Below are positions 8,764 to 18,180 of a stretch of DNA of 64,000 bases, piece after piece. The first letter of the stretch is position 1. The number at the start of each line of letters is the position of its first letter. The stretch covers positions 1-64,000 of the forward strand of contig NZ_JAAGLU010000022.1 of NCBI RefSeq assembly GCF_010550245.1, given 5' to 3'. Source of the stretch: Streptomyces sp. SID12501. GTDB lineage: Bacteria; Actinomycetota; Actinomycetes; Streptomycetales; Streptomycetaceae. The notes below the pieces were generated by a model, which was not told the origin of the DNA, searched no databases, and saw only the letters and a program-made list of their open reading frames with translations. The translations under genes were made by a program, and so were the position numbers.

Positions 8764-9665
8764 CTCAGACCCGAGATCGTACTGTTTTCCTGCTTGCCCA
8801 CACCGGGCGGCCGGCCGCGATAAGAAGTGCCGAGCTCGTGGTCCAGGGGCTGGTGCGCTCCGGACTCGGGGTGCGGGTGCTGGCGGCGGAGGCGGCCAAC
8901 CTGCCGTTGCCGCCGGAGGTGGAGCTGATCGAGGAGGCCACCGCGCAGTGCCTCGACGGGTGCGAGTTGCTCATCGTGCTGGGCGGTGACGGCACGCTGC
9001 TGCGCGGCGCCGAGTTCGCCCGGGCGTCCGGGGTGCCGATGCTCGGCGTCAACCTCGGTAGCGTCGGCTTCCTCGCCGAGGCCGAGCGCGACGACCTCGA
9101 CAAGGTTGTCGACCGGGTGGTGACGAAGTCGTACGAGGTCGAGGAACGGATGACCATCGACGTCGTCGTGCACCAGAACGGGAACATCGTGCACACCGAC
9201 TGGGCGCTGAACGAGGCGGCCGTGCAGAAGGTGTCCGCGGAGAAGTTGCTCGAGGTCGTGCTGGAGATCGACGGGCGGCCGGTCACCGGGTTCGGGTGTG
9301 ACGGCATCTGTCTGTCGACACCTACCGGATCGACCGCCTATGCCTTCTCCGCCGGTGGGCCTGTGGTGTGGCCCGAGGTGGAAGCGCTGCTGATGGTGCC
9401 GATCAGTGCGCACGCGCTGTTCGCGAAGCCGCTGGTGACCTCTCCTGACTCCGTGCTCGCTGTGGAGGTTCTGCCGCACATTCCTCCGGGGGTGCTGTGG
9501 TGTGACGGGCGGCGGACCATGGAGTTGCCTCCCGGGGCGCGGGTGGAGGTGCGGCGGGGGGCTGTGCCGGTTCGGTTGGCTCGGCTGCATCATGCTTCGT
9601 TCACTGATCGGCTGGTAGCCAAGTTCGCGTTGCCGGTGTCCGGTTGGCGAGGAGCGCCTCACTAG
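8760..9665 (+). CDS. nadK: NAD kinase
   Basis: A 301-residue cytoplasmic enzyme that phosphorylates NAD to NADP. The GGDGTLLR motif starts at residue 75, followed by NLGSVGFLAEAERDD and the active-site region STPTGSTAYAFSAGGP. The start is a TTG whose last two bases overlap the tlyA stop; the resulting N-terminus LTQTRDRTVFLLAHTGRP matches the family. The order tlyA-nadK-recN is the same as in Mycobacterium tuberculosis. Confidence 0.95.
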   Translation: MTQTRDRTVFLLAHTGRPAAIRSAELVVQGLVRSGLGVRVLAAEAANLPLPPEVELIEEATAQCLDGCELLIVLGGDGTLLRGAEFARASGVPMLGVNLGSVGFLAEAERDDLDKVVDRVVTKSYEVEERMTIDVVVHQNGNIVHTDWALNEAAVQKVSAEKLLEVVLEIDGRPVTGFGCDGICLSTPTGSTAYAFSAGGPVVWPEVEALLMVPISAHALFAKPLVTSPDSVLAVEVLPHIPPGVLWCDGRRTMELPPGARVEVRRGAVPVRLARLHHASFTDRLVAKFALPVSGWRGAPH

Positions 9666-9727
9666 CGCTCCGTAGGGGGTGGCGGGGATCTGTGCGCGTG
9701 TGCGGGTTCCGCGTGTGCGGGTTCGCC

Positions 9728-9757
9728 GTGGCTTGTCGCGCAGTTCCCCGCGCCCCT
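9728..9757 (+). repeat. Dispersed repeat family A, copy 1 (half copy)
   Basis: This 30-bp element begins GTGGCTTGTCGCGCAGTTCC and ends in CCCGCGCCCCT. It differs from copies at 16188 and 40547 by one base. It lies 62 bp after the nadK stop on the same strand. Unlike the other copies it lacks the complementary right half, so no GC hairpin forms. Confidence 0.75.
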
Positions 9758-9865
9758 GAACAGGTCCACTCACCCGGGTGACATGTGAGGGCCGATAGTC
9801 ATTCGTTACCTGCGGGTTCTCTCATTCGAGGTGGGGGGCGTCGCACATGGGGTGGCTGACCTCGT

Positions 9866-11608
9866 ATGGTCGTGTTCGTGCTGGAGGAGATGCGGATACG
9901 GTCGCTCGGCGTCATCGACGATGCGGTGGTCGAGCTGTCGCCAGGCTTTACCGCCGTGACCGGTGAGACCGGTGCGGGCAAGACCATGGTCGTGACCAGC
10001 CTGGGGCTGCTGCTCGGTGGCCGGGCTGATGCGGCGTTGGTGCGGATCGGGGCCAAGAACGCGGTCGTGGAGGGGCGGATCACCGTGCCCCCGGGCGGTG
10101 CTGCCGTCGTACGGGCCGAGGAGGCCGGCGCGGAGCTGGACGACGGGGCGCTGCTCATCAGCCGTACCGTTTCCGCGGAGGGGCGTTCGCGGGCTCATCT
10201 GGGCGGGCGTTCCGTGCCCGTGGGTGTGCTGGCCGAGCTGGCCGACGAGCTGGTGGCCGTGCACGGGCAGACCGACCAGCAGGGGCTGCTCAAGCTGTCC
10301 CGGCAGCGCGCGGCGCTCGACCGGTACGCGGGGGACGCGGTCTCCGCGCCCCTCACCAAGTACGGGGAGGCGTACAAGAGGCTGCGGGCCGTCTCCAACG
10401 AGCTGGACGACATCACCACGCGCGCGCGTGAGCGGGCCCAGGAAGCCGACATGCTGCGGTACGGGCTCGACGAGATCGCCGCCGTGGAGCCGCGGGCCGG
10501 TGAGGACGCCGAGCTCGCCGAGGAGGCCGAGCGGCTCGGGCACGCGGAGGCGCTGGCCTCGGCCGCGACCGTCGCCCACGCCGCCCTCGCCGGTAACCCC
10601 GAGGACCCCGAGAGCATCGAGGCCGCCACGCTCGTCGCGGGCGCCCATCGGGCCCTGGAGGCCGTACGGTCGCACGACTCCGCCCTGGCCGCGCTCGCCG
10701 ACCGGATCGGGGAGGTCGGCATCCTGCTCGGCGACGTCGCCGGGGAGCTGGCGGGGTACGCCGACGACCTGGACGCCGATCCGCTGCGGCTGGCGGCCGT
10801 CGAGGAACGGCGGGCCGCGCTCACCGCGCTGACGCGGAAGTACGGCTCCGGCGTGGCCGGAGTGCTCACCTGGGCCGAGGAGGGCGCCGCACGGCTGCTC
10901 GAACTCGACGGAGACGACGAGCGGATCGGCGAGCTGACCGCCGAGCGGGACGCGCTGCGCGGCGAACTGAGCTGGATGGCACAGGCGTTGACGGACGCGC
11001 GGACGGAGGCCGCCTCGCGGTTCGCGGACGCCGTGACCGCCGAGCTGGCCTCGCTGGCGATGCCCCACGCGCGCGTGTCGTTCGACATCCGGCAGACCGA
11101 GGACCCCGTGGGTGTCGAGGTCGACGGACGTACGGTCGCCTACGGGCCGTCCGGCGCCGACGAGGTCGAACTGCTGCTCGCCCCGCATCCGGGGGCGCCC
11201 GCGCGGCCCATCGCCAAGGGGGCGTCCGGGGGTGAGCTGTCCCGCGTGATGCTGGCCGTGGAGGTCGTGTTCGCGGGAACCGACCCCGTGCCCACCTATC
11301 TGTTCGACGAGGTCGATGCCGGTGTGGGCGGCAAGGCGGCCGTGGAGATCGGGCGCCGGCTGGCCCGGCTGGCGAAGAGCGCCCAGGTCGTCGTCGTGAC
11401 GCACCTGCCGCAGGTCGCCGCGTTCGCCGACCGGCAGCTGCTGGTGGAGAAGACCAGCGACGGGTCGGTGACCCGGTCGGGCGTGAAGGTCCTGGAGGGC
11501 GAGGACCGGGTCCGGGAGCTGTCGCGGATGCTGGCCGGGCAGGAGGACTCGGAGACCGCGCGGGCGCATGCGGAGGAGCTGCTGGCGACGGCTCGGGCGG
11601 ACAGCTGA
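9866..11608 (+). CDS. recN: DNA repair protein RecN
   Basis: A 580-residue SMC-like ATPase acting early in double-strand-break repair. Walker A is GETGAGKT at residues 33-40. A long central region (about 150-400), rich in Glu/Ala/Arg heptads, forms the coiled coil. The signature is GASGGELSRVMLA and Walker B is TYLFDEVDAGVGG. ATG at 9866 is the first start; GTG at 9878 (VLEEMRIRSLGVI) gives the N-terminus most RecN proteins have and may be the real one. A 16-bp palindrome just after the stop could serve as a terminator. Confidence 0.95.
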   Translation: MVVFVLEEMRIRSLGVIDDAVVELSPGFTAVTGETGAGKTMVVTSLGLLLGGRADAALVRIGAKNAVVEGRITVPPGGAAVVRAEEAGAELDDGALLISRTVSAEGRSRAHLGGRSVPVGVLAELADELVAVHGQTDQQGLLKLSRQRAALDRYAGDAVSAPLTKYGEAYKRLRAVSNELDDITTRARERAQEADMLRYGLDEIAAVEPRAGEDAELAEEAERLGHAEALASAATVAHAALAGNPEDPESIEAATLVAGAHRALEAVRSHDSALAALADRIGEVGILLGDVAGELAGYADDLDADPLRLAAVEERRAALTALTRKYGSGVAGVLTWAEEGAARLLELDGDDERIGELTAERDALRGELSWMAQALTDARTEAASRFADAVTAELASLAMPHARVSFDIRQTEDPVGVEVDGRTVAYGPSGADEVELLLAPHPGAPARPIAKGASGGELSRVMLAVEVVFAGTDPVPTYLFDEVDAGVGGKAAVEIGRRLARLAKSAQVVVVTHLPQVAAFADRQLLVEKTSDGSVTRSGVKVLEGEDRVRELSRMLAGQEDSETARAHAEELLATARADS

Positions 11609-11610
11609 CA

Positions 11611-11626
11611 GCTGGCAGCTGCCAGC
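11611..11626. terminator. Palindrome after recN, possible terminator
   Basis: GCTGGCAGCTGCCAGC is a perfect 16-bp palindrome 3 bp after the recN stop. It can form a 6-bp stem with an AGCT loop. There is no T run, so terminator function is uncertain. Confidence 0.4.
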
Positions 11627-11858
11627 CGACATTCGAACGGTTGACCTTCGGTGGGGGCGCTCTCACTCGTGTGAGTGACCCGCCCCACCCCTCCGTGGTC
11701 CGGAACACCCGTACGTACTGGCATCCTTGAAGGAGCACGGAATACCCCCGTACACGGAGGAAGTGGCGCGGTACACCCCTTCCGCCCAAACCTTCTGTAC
11801 GTTTCTCCGTGTCATTTCTTCGTGACCGCCCGATGCCGAACCAGGAGCCCCCGGCCAC

Positions 11859-12989
11859 GTGAGCCCCGCGAGCAGCCACTCACCGCACGGTCAGTCGCCG
11901 CTGCGCACCGTGCAGGTGCTCGGTGGCGGCAACGCCGGCAGCAGCGCGCACGTGCGTTCGCTGGCCGCGGGGCTCGTCGAGAGAGGCGTGCGGGTGACCG
12001 TGTGCGCCCCCTCCGACGCCGACAGCGCCTACGACTTCACGGGCGCCGGTGCCGAACACGTGCCCATCCCGCGCAGCAGTGACCCCGGTTCGGTGGCGGC
12101 GCTGCGCGCGGCCTGTTCGAACGCCGACCTCGTACACGCGCACGGGCTGCACGCCTCCTTCCGGGCCGCCCTCGCGCTCAGCGGGCGCCGGACTCCGCTG
12201 GTCGTCACCTGGCACAACCGGGCGTACGCCGAGGGGCCCCGAGCCCAGCTGCTGAAGGTGCTGGAGCGGCGGGCCGTGAAGGCCTCCTCCGTCGTCCTCG
12301 GGACCTCCTCCGACCTCGTGGACCGGGCCCGGCGGCGCGGGGCCAGGGACGCCCGGCTGTCCGCCGTGGCGCTGCCCGCCCCGCGAGGAGCCCTGGGCCG
12401 GGACGAGTCCGACCGGTGCAAGACGCGGGCCGAACTCGGTGCCACGGACCGCCCGTTGCTCATGGCCGTCGGCACCCTCGACCGGCACCGGGGGTACGAC
12501 GTGCTGCTGGACGCCGTTCGCGCGTGGTACGGTCTCGATCCGGCGCCGCTCCTCGTGATCGCGGGGGAGGGGCCGTTGCGGGCGGAGTTGCAGGCCCGCA
12601 TCGAGAACGAGGGGCTGCCGGTCCGGCTCATCGGGCGGCGCGACGATGTGAGCGAACTGCTCGTCGCCGCCGATCTCGCACTTCTGCCCAGCCGTTGGGA
12701 GTCGCGCTCCGTACTCGCCCAGGAGGCACTCCACGCGCGCGTGCCGCTGATCGCGACCGCCGTGGGAGGCGTTCCGGAGCTGGTCGGCGACGCGGCCGAA
12801 CTCGTCCCGTACGGCGACGCGGTGGCGCTCGGCAGGGCCGTCGTACGGCTCCTCGGGGACCCTGAACGCCAGGAACTCCTCCGGGAGCGCGGCGTCCGGC
12901 AGATCGGCACCTGGCCCACCGAGGACGAGACCGTCGCCCAAGTGCTGAGCGTCTACGACGAGTTCACGCAGCCCCGGCCGCTGACCTGA
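11859..12989 (+). CDS. GT4-family glycosyltransferase
   Basis: A 376-residue GT-B-fold glycosyltransferase, predicted cytoplasmic or peripheral at the membrane. The N-terminal half has a Gly-rich segment (VLGGGNAGSSAHVRSLAAGL) and DLVHAHGLHA. The C-terminal half has the sugar-nucleotide site with PSRWESRSVLAQEAL, the EX7E motif, and ATAVGGVPELVGD. The donor and acceptor cannot be told. AGGAG at 11843-11847 supports the GTG start. It stands between recN and the convergent PucR gene; in M. tuberculosis this interval also holds envelope-related genes. Confidence 0.88.
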   Translation: MSPASSHSPHGQSPLRTVQVLGGGNAGSSAHVRSLAAGLVERGVRVTVCAPSDADSAYDFTGAGAEHVPIPRSSDPGSVAALRAACSNADLVHAHGLHASFRAALALSGRRTPLVVTWHNRAYAEGPRAQLLKVLERRAVKASSVVLGTSSDLVDRARRRGARDARLSAVALPAPRGALGRDESDRCKTRAELGATDRPLLMAVGTLDRHRGYDVLLDAVRAWYGLDPAPLLVIAGEGPLRAELQARIENEGLPVRLIGRRDDVSELLVAADLALLPSRWESRSVLAQEALHARVPLIATAVGGVPELVGDAAELVPYGDAVALGRAVVRLLGDPERQELLRERGVRQIGTWPTEDETVAQVLSVYDEFTQPRPLT

Positions 12990-13007
12990 AAAACCTGCCC
13001 CCAGGGC

Positions 13008-14651
13008 TCAGGCCACGTGTCTGCGGGCCCGTAGCGCCAGGCTCAACGCCAGTACCGTCTGCGGGTCGTCGAGGTCCGTGCCCAGCAACTCCCCGATCCG
13101 CGCGAGGCGGTTGTAGAGGGTCTGGCGGTTGAGGTGGAGTTCGCGGGCCGTCTCCGCCTTGCGGCCCGCGTGGGCCAGATACGTCTCCAGGGTGGGCAGC
13201 AGCGGCGGCTTGGAGCGGTCGTCGTGGGTGCGCAGCGGGCCGATCGCGCGGTCCACGAAGGCCGCCAGGTCGGGCTGGTCGCGCAGGCGCCACAGCAGCA
13301 GGTCGATGTCCAGGCGACGGGCGTCGTACCAGGGGCGGTCCGGCAGACCCTGGGCCGCCGTCGCCGTCTCCGCCGCGTGCCGCAGACCCGCCGAGGCCGC
13401 CGCCCAGCCGCCGGCGACCCCGACCACGACGACCGGCGGGTGGGCGCCAGGGCGCTGCATCCCCGCTCGCTCCACACCCGCCCGCAGCGCCGCCGCGACC
13501 CGGTCGGCGACCGCCGGGCGCTCCGCCTCCGTACGCAGGCCCACCAGCAGCGGCACGCGCCCCTCGACCGGCCGTACGCCCAGCAGCACCGGCACGCCCA
13601 CCGACGCCAGCTCCTCCGTGACCGCCCGCGCCAGCACCGCCCAGCCGCCGCCCGGTGACACGGTGTCGCCGAGCCGCATCACCATCGGCAGCAGCGGGCC
13701 GGTGCCGGGTTTGAAGCCGAGGACGCGGGCCTGCGCGGGCGCGGCCTCCGCTTCGACACGGCCCTCGGCGAGGTCGGTGAGGAAGTCGCCGCGGCCACGA
13801 GCCGCCAGCTCCTCCTCCTGGCGGGCCTGCATCAGCACGACGGCCAGGATGCCCGCGGCCCGTTCGGCGGCCATGCGGTGCACGGGGGCAAGAGGTTCGA
13901 GGACGGGCAGCAGGACCAGGCGTGCGCGGACCGAGCCGGCGCCGGGGCCGCCCCCGGGGACATCGACGAGCACGGAACCGGCGGACGGCGGCGCATCCTT
14001 GTGGTGGGCGCGCAGCCCCTCCCACACCTGGAGCGGGTCGGCGCCCTCGGGACCGGCGCCGGCGGCGTACAGGAGCTGGCCGTCCGTCGTCTCCAGGAAC
14101 ACCGGGTTGCCGCTGAAGTCGGCCAGGATGCCCAGGACCTGCGGGATACCACCGCCGCCCAGCAGGGCCTCCGTGCAGCGCCGGTGGACCTCCTCGGCCC
14201 GCTGGAGCAGCGCGTAGTGGCCGTTGACGATCTCGGTGTGGATCTCCTCGGTGACGGCCACGAACGCCACCTCGCGGTGCAGCTGGACCAGGGGGAGACC
14301 GGTCGAACGGGCCGTCTCGACAAGGGCCGCGGGCAGCCGGGTGAAGCGGGGGCCCAGCTCCACGACGAGCGCCGCGATGCCCCGCTCCGCGAGCGTACGG
14401 ACGAATGCGCGCTGCTCGGCCGGACGGGTGCCGAGCCCGTACCCGGTCGTCAGGAGCAGCTCGCCGCCTTTCAGCAGCGAGGCGATGTGCGGGACCTCGC
14501 CCGCGTGCACCCACCGCACGGTCCGCCCCAGCCGGTCGGCGCCCGCCAGGATCTCCGGCAGCCCGCTGCGCAGCCCGGGCAGCTCCAGCGCCCGCCGCAC
14601 GGTGATGCCGGCGCCCCGGGTCTCGAAACGGCTCTCCGCGCGGCTGTCCAT
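13008..14651 (-). CDS. PucR-family transcriptional regulator
   Basis: A 547-residue regulator. The N-terminal purine-catabolism PucR domain (about 15-150) includes LLLTTGYGL and VVELGPRFTRLPAALVETAR. The middle resembles a GGDEF-like CdaR domain. The C-terminal helix-turn-helix (about 480-545) contains ETYLAHAGRKAETARELHLN and QTLYNRLARIGELLG, typical of the PucR/CdaR output. Members control purine, sugar-acid or other catabolic genes. The divergent neighbour on one side is absent, and the next gene downstream of its promoter is the flavoenzyme on the same strand, which may be its target or operon mate (66-bp gap). That link is inference. Confidence 0.9.
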   Translation of the reverse strand: MDSRAESRFETRGAGITVRRALELPGLRSGLPEILAGADRLGRTVRWVHAGEVPHIASLLKGGELLLTTGYGLGTRPAEQRAFVRTLAERGIAALVVELGPRFTRLPAALVETARSTGLPLVQLHREVAFVAVTEEIHTEIVNGHYALLQRAEEVHRRCTEALLGGGGIPQVLGILADFSGNPVFLETTDGQLLYAAGAGPEGADPLQVWEGLRAHHKDAPPSAGSVLVDVPGGGPGAGSVRARLVLLPVLEPLAPVHRMAAERAAGILAVVLMQARQEEELAARGRGDFLTDLAEGRVEAEAAPAQARVLGFKPGTGPLLPMVMRLGDTVSPGGGWAVLARAVTEELASVGVPVLLGVRPVEGRVPLLVGLRTEAERPAVADRVAAALRAGVERAGMQRPGAHPPVVVVGVAGGWAAASAGLRHAAETATAAQGLPDRPWYDARRLDIDLLLWRLRDQPDLAAFVDRAIGPLRTHDDRSKPPLLPTLETYLAHAGRKAETARELHLNRQTLYNRLARIGELLGTDLDDPQTVLALSLALRARRHVA

Positions 14652-14717
14652 GCAGCGGACGCTACCCGCACCCGCGTACGGCTGACGACCTGCGCATCAG
14701 CGGCACCACCGGCTCGC

Positions 14718-16100
14718 CTACGCCGGAACGATGTTGTGGTTGAAGCGGAACACGTTGTCCGGGTCGAACTGGCGTTTTACCGACGCCAGCCGACGGGTGT
14801 TCTCGGCGCCCAGGCCCGCGATCACGCGCTCCGCGCCCTCGTCCCCGATGAAGTTGAGGTAGACCGCGCCGGTGCTCCACGGCCGGACGGCGGTACGGAC
14901 ATCGTGGACCCACTGGACACAGCGCTCGTCGTCCGCCGGGTCCTCCCAGATGCCGAAGGGGTGCACGGCCCACGGGGCGTCCCGGTAGGGGACGGGGTAC
15001 TCGGACGGGCCGTCCGCGATGGCGCCGCCGAGCGGGAACAGCGCGCTCTGGGTCCCGGTGGGCACGGGAAGGGCGTCCCCGAGAGCACAGAAGACGTCCA
15101 CGAACTCGTCGGGCGCGCCGGTCAGGTACTCGGCCGACCAGTAGTTCCGCAGCCCGGGCGGGTCGTCGAGCATGCACTGGAAGTCGGCGTACGGGATCGC
15201 GGTGACGATCTCCGCCTCGTGCGGCAGCGCCAGCAGCGGCTCCACGAGCTTGCGCATGTCCTCCTCGGCGCCCGCGTACGTCAGCAGCGCACCGCACAGC
15301 AGCTGTCCGACCAGATGCGGCGGGACGAACTCCTCGGGCGGGCCGGTGAGATGGATGACCCCGCCGCTCGCCTCGACCGGGCCGGCCTCGATCACGTCGC
15401 GGTAGGTGCGGGTGACCTCGGGGCCGAACTCGGGGAGGTAGAGCAGCAGCGCGATGGAGAACGCGGGCAGCTCATGCAGTCTCAGGGTGAGCGAGGTGGC
15501 GACACCGAAGTTCCCGCCGCCGCCGTGCAGGGCCCAGAACAGCTCCGGGTTCTGCTCGGCGCTCGCGTGGACCTCGGTGCCGTCGGCGCTGACCAGGTCG
15601 ACGCCGATGAGGTTGTCGACGGCGAGGCCGTGGGCCCGGTCGAGCCAGCCGCTGCCGCCGCCGAGCACGAAGCCGGCGACACCGGTCGTGGAGACCCGGC
15701 CGCCGGTGGTCGCCAGGCCGTGCGGCTGGGTCGCCCGGTCCAGGTGGCTCATCAGGGCCCCGCCCCGGACCCGTACCGAATGGGCCGCCCGATGGACGGT
15801 CACCTCGTGCATCCGGCGCAGATCGATCACCAGACCGCCGTCGTTCACGGCCATGCCCGCCACGCTGTGGCCGCCGCCGCGCACCGCGATCGGCAGGTCC
15901 AGGTCGCGGGCGAAGCGTACGGAACGGGCCACATCGGCTTCGTCCGCGCACTGTGCGATCACCGCCGGACGCCGGTCGATCATGGCGTTGAAGACGCTCC
16001 GGGCGTCGTCGTATCCCGGATCTCCCGGGGCGAGCACGTCGCCGGTCAGATCCTCGCGCAGCGCGGCGAGGGCTGCGCCGGCCTTTGCGGGGGAAACCAT
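14718..16100 (-). CDS. FAD-linked oxidoreductase, berberine-bridge/BBE type
   Basis: A 460-residue flavoenzyme of the VAO/PCMH fold with a C-terminal BBE domain. The FAD-binding part includes PIAVRGGGHSVAGMAVND, whose His is the usual site of 8-alpha covalent FAD attachment. The TTGGRVSTTGVAGFVLGGG segment has no Cys at the place where bicovalent members attach FAD a second time, so a single covalent bond is predicted. The C-terminal RQFDPDNVFRFNHNI is the BBE signature. The substrate is unknown; sugars and secondary metabolites are common. There is no signal peptide. The order with the PucR gene suggests a small regulated unit. Confidence 0.88.
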   Translation of the reverse strand: MVSPAKAGAALAALREDLTGDVLAPGDPGYDDARSVFNAMIDRRPAVIAQCADEADVARSVRFARDLDLPIAVRGGGHSVAGMAVNDGGLVIDLRRMHEVTVHRAAHSVRVRGGALMSHLDRATQPHGLATTGGRVSTTGVAGFVLGGGSGWLDRAHGLAVDNLIGVDLVSADGTEVHASAEQNPELFWALHGGGGNFGVATSLTLRLHELPAFSIALLLYLPEFGPEVTRTYRDVIEAGPVEASGGVIHLTGPPEEFVPPHLVGQLLCGALLTYAGAEEDMRKLVEPLLALPHEAEIVTAIPYADFQCMLDDPPGLRNYWSAEYLTGAPDEFVDVFCALGDALPVPTGTQSALFPLGGAIADGPSEYPVPYRDAPWAVHPFGIWEDPADDERCVQWVHDVRTAVRPWSTGAVYLNFIGDEGAERVIAGLGAENTRRLASVKRQFDPDNVFRFNHNIVPA

Positions 16101-16187
16101 GGCGGTCCCCTTCCGATAAGGGGCATTTGCGTGCTTCCAGCGTAGGCGCTCCGCTGTGTGAGCGCGTTTTCAGGCCGCGGGTACGTT

Positions 16188-16230
16188 GTGGCTGGTCGCG
16201 CAGTTCCCCGCGCCCCTATCGGGGCGCGGG
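16188..16230 (+). repeat. Dispersed repeat family A, copy 2, with GC hairpin
   Basis: Bases 16188-16217 match copy 3 (reverse strand, 40547-40576) at all 30 positions. The element continues into a perfect 10-bp stem: CCCGCGCCCC at 16207-16216, loop TATC, GGGGCGCGGG at 16221-16230. It lies 19 bp beyond the 3' end of the GH15 gene (reverse strand) and could terminate that transcript. Confidence 0.8.
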
Positions 16231-16248
16231 TTTCCTGGTCGCCGGTTC

Positions 16249-18078
16249 TCAGCCGCCGTATGCCCCCGACGCCGTCAGGCGCAGTGCCGTGTCGATCAAG
16301 GGGACATGACTGAAGGCCTGGGGGAAGTTGCCCACCTGGCGCTTGAGGCGTGGGTCCCACTCCTCGGCCAGCAGGCCCAGGTCGTTGCGGAGGGCGAGGA
16401 GCTTTTCGAAGAGCTTGCGGGCCTCGTCGACCCGGCCGATCATCGCCAGGTCGTCCGCCATCCAGAACGAACAGGCGAGGAACGCGCCCTCGTCGCCCGG
16501 CAGACCGTCGAGGTTCTCGTCGCCGCCCGAGGTCGTCGGGTAGCGCAGGATGAAGCCGTCCTCGGTCGACAGCTCGCGCTGGATGGCCTCGATGGTGCCG
16601 ATGACCCGCTTGTCGTCGGGAGGCAGGAAGCCCATCTGCGGGATCAGCAGCAGGGAGGCGTCCAGTTCCTTCGAGCCGTACGACTGCGTGAAGGTGTTGC
16701 GCTCCTTGTCGTAACCCTTCTCACACACGTCCCGGTGGATGTCGTCACGCAGCTCGATCCACTGCTCCAGCGGGCCGTCCGCGTCGCCGGACTCGATGAG
16801 CTTGATCGTGCGGTCCACCGCGACCCAGGCCATGACCTTGGAGTGCACGAAGTGACGGCGCGGACCGCGCACCTCCCAGATGCCCTCGTCGGGCTCGTCC
16901 CAGTGCTGCTCCAGGTAGCGGATCAGCTTGAGTTGGAGCAGGGAGGCGTAGTCGTTGCGGGCCAGGCCCGTCATATGAGCCAGGTGCAGGGCCTCGGTGA
17001 CCTCGCCGTACACGTCCAGCTGGAGCTGGTGCGCGGCGCCGTTGCCGACCCGGACGGGGCCCGAGTTCTCGTAGCCGGGCAGCCAGTCCAACTCGGCCTC
17101 GCCCAACTCCCGTTCGCCCGCGATGCCGTACATGATCTGCAGGTTCTCGGGGTCGCCGGCGACCGCGCGCAGCAGCCACTCGCGCCAGGCGCGGGCCTCG
17201 TCGCGGTAGCCGGTGCGCAGGAGGGAGGAGAGGGTGATGGCCGCGTCGCGCAGCCAGGTGTAGCGGTAGTCCCAGTTGCGCACGCCGCCGATGTCCTCCG
17301 GGAGGGAGGTGGTGGGGGCGGCCACGATGCCGCCGGTCGGCGCGTACGTCAGCGCCTTCAGCGTGATGAGCGAGCGGACGACGGCCTCCCGGTAGGGGCC
17401 GTGGTACGTGCACTGCTCGACCCACTCGCGCCAGAACTCCTCGGTGGCGTCGAGGGACTGCTCCGGCTCGGGCAGTGCGGGCGGCTGCTTGTGCGAGGGC
17501 TCCCAGGAGATCGTGAACGCGATCCGGTCGCCCGGCGCCACCGTGAAGTCGGCGTACGTCGTCAGGGACTTGCCGTACGTCTCGGCGGTGGTGTCGAACC
17601 ACACCGAGTCGGGGCCGGCGACGGCGACCGTCCGTCCCTCGTGCTTGTGCACCCACGGCACGACACGGCCGTAGGAGAACCGCATGCGCAGGGCCGAGCG
17701 CATCGGCACCCGGCCGCTGACTCCTTCCACGATGCGGATCAGCTGGGGGGCGCCGTCGCGAGGGGGCATGAAATCGGTCACTCTGACCGTGCCGCGCGGG
17801 GTGTCCCACTCGGTTTCGAGGATCAACGAGTCGCCCCGGTAGCGGCGGCGGGCCGCTACGGGTGGTGCTGCGTCCGCCGCGTGCGCGGGACCGAGGCGCC
17901 AGAAGCCGTGCTCCTCGGTGCCGAGCAGTCCCGCGAAGACGGCATGGGAGTCGAAGCGGGGCAGGCACAGCCAGTCGACTGTGCCGTCCCGGCAGACCAA
18001 CGCGGCGGTCTGCATGTCCCCGATGAGTGCGTAGTCCTCGATGAGCCCGGCCACGTGCAACTCCAGTCGAAAGGCCAC
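16249..18078 (-). CDS. Glycoside hydrolase family 15 protein (glucoamylase/trehalase-like)
   Basis: A 609-residue cytoplasmic GH15 enzyme with an N-terminal beta-sandwich and a C-terminal (alpha/alpha)6 barrel. Landmarks are the start LIEDYALIGDMQTAALVCRD, the barrel entry VRNWDYRYTWLRDA, the likely general-acid segment DEGIWEVRGPRRHFVHSK, and the likely general-base segment LAEEWDP. Actinobacterial members include trehalases and alpha-glucan hydrolases; the substrate here is open. The GTG start is supported by a GGGGG ribosome-binding site six bases upstream; an internal GTG at residue 9 is possible. A promoter and an overlapping dyad are seen at 18133-18180. Confidence 0.9.
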   Translation of the reverse strand: MAFRLELHVAGLIEDYALIGDMQTAALVCRDGTVDWLCLPRFDSHAVFAGLLGTEEHGFWRLGPAHAADAAPPVAARRRYRGDSLILETEWDTPRGTVRVTDFMPPRDGAPQLIRIVEGVSGRVPMRSALRMRFSYGRVVPWVHKHEGRTVAVAGPDSVWFDTTAETYGKSLTTYADFTVAPGDRIAFTISWEPSHKQPPALPEPEQSLDATEEFWREWVEQCTYHGPYREAVVRSLITLKALTYAPTGGIVAAPTTSLPEDIGGVRNWDYRYTWLRDAAITLSSLLRTGYRDEARAWREWLLRAVAGDPENLQIMYGIAGERELGEAELDWLPGYENSGPVRVGNGAAHQLQLDVYGEVTEALHLAHMTGLARNDYASLLQLKLIRYLEQHWDEPDEGIWEVRGPRRHFVHSKVMAWVAVDRTIKLIESGDADGPLEQWIELRDDIHRDVCEKGYDKERNTFTQSYGSKELDASLLLIPQMGFLPPDDKRVIGTIEAIQRELSTEDGFILRYPTTSGGDENLDGLPGDEGAFLACSFWMADDLAMIGRVDEARKLFEKLLALRNDLGLLAEEWDPRLKRQVGNFPQAFSHVPLIDTALRLTASGAYGG

Positions 18079-18132
18079 GTCGCCCCCAGAAAAAGGAAAA
18101 CGGGGGTCTCGATCTTGCGGTCAAGGGTTCGT

Positions 18133-18160
18133 TGTCTAGCGTCGTTGAGCGGTGAAGCAA
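18133..18160 (-). promoter_or_regulatory. Predicted promoter of the GH15 gene
   Basis: On the reverse strand TTGCTT (-35, 18155-18160) and TAGACA (-10, 18133-18138) are separated by 16 bp. Transcription would begin about 45 bp upstream of the GTG start at 18078. Confidence 0.5.
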
Positions 18161-18180
18161 ACACCAAATTTTGCTCAACG
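18143..18180. promoter_or_regulatory. Dyad operator candidate overlapping the GH15 promoter
   Basis: Perfect 8-bp arms CGTTGAGC (18143-18150) and GCTCAACG (18173-18180) enclose a second pair GGTG (18151-18154) and CACC (18162-18165). The predicted -35 element lies in the centre. A bound repressor would block the promoter. Confidence 0.55.

Noticed and set aside
13878-16145. Open frame of 755 codons on the plus strand
   Set aside because: It covers the PucR and BBE-type genes in antisense, and its composition is that of a shadow frame.
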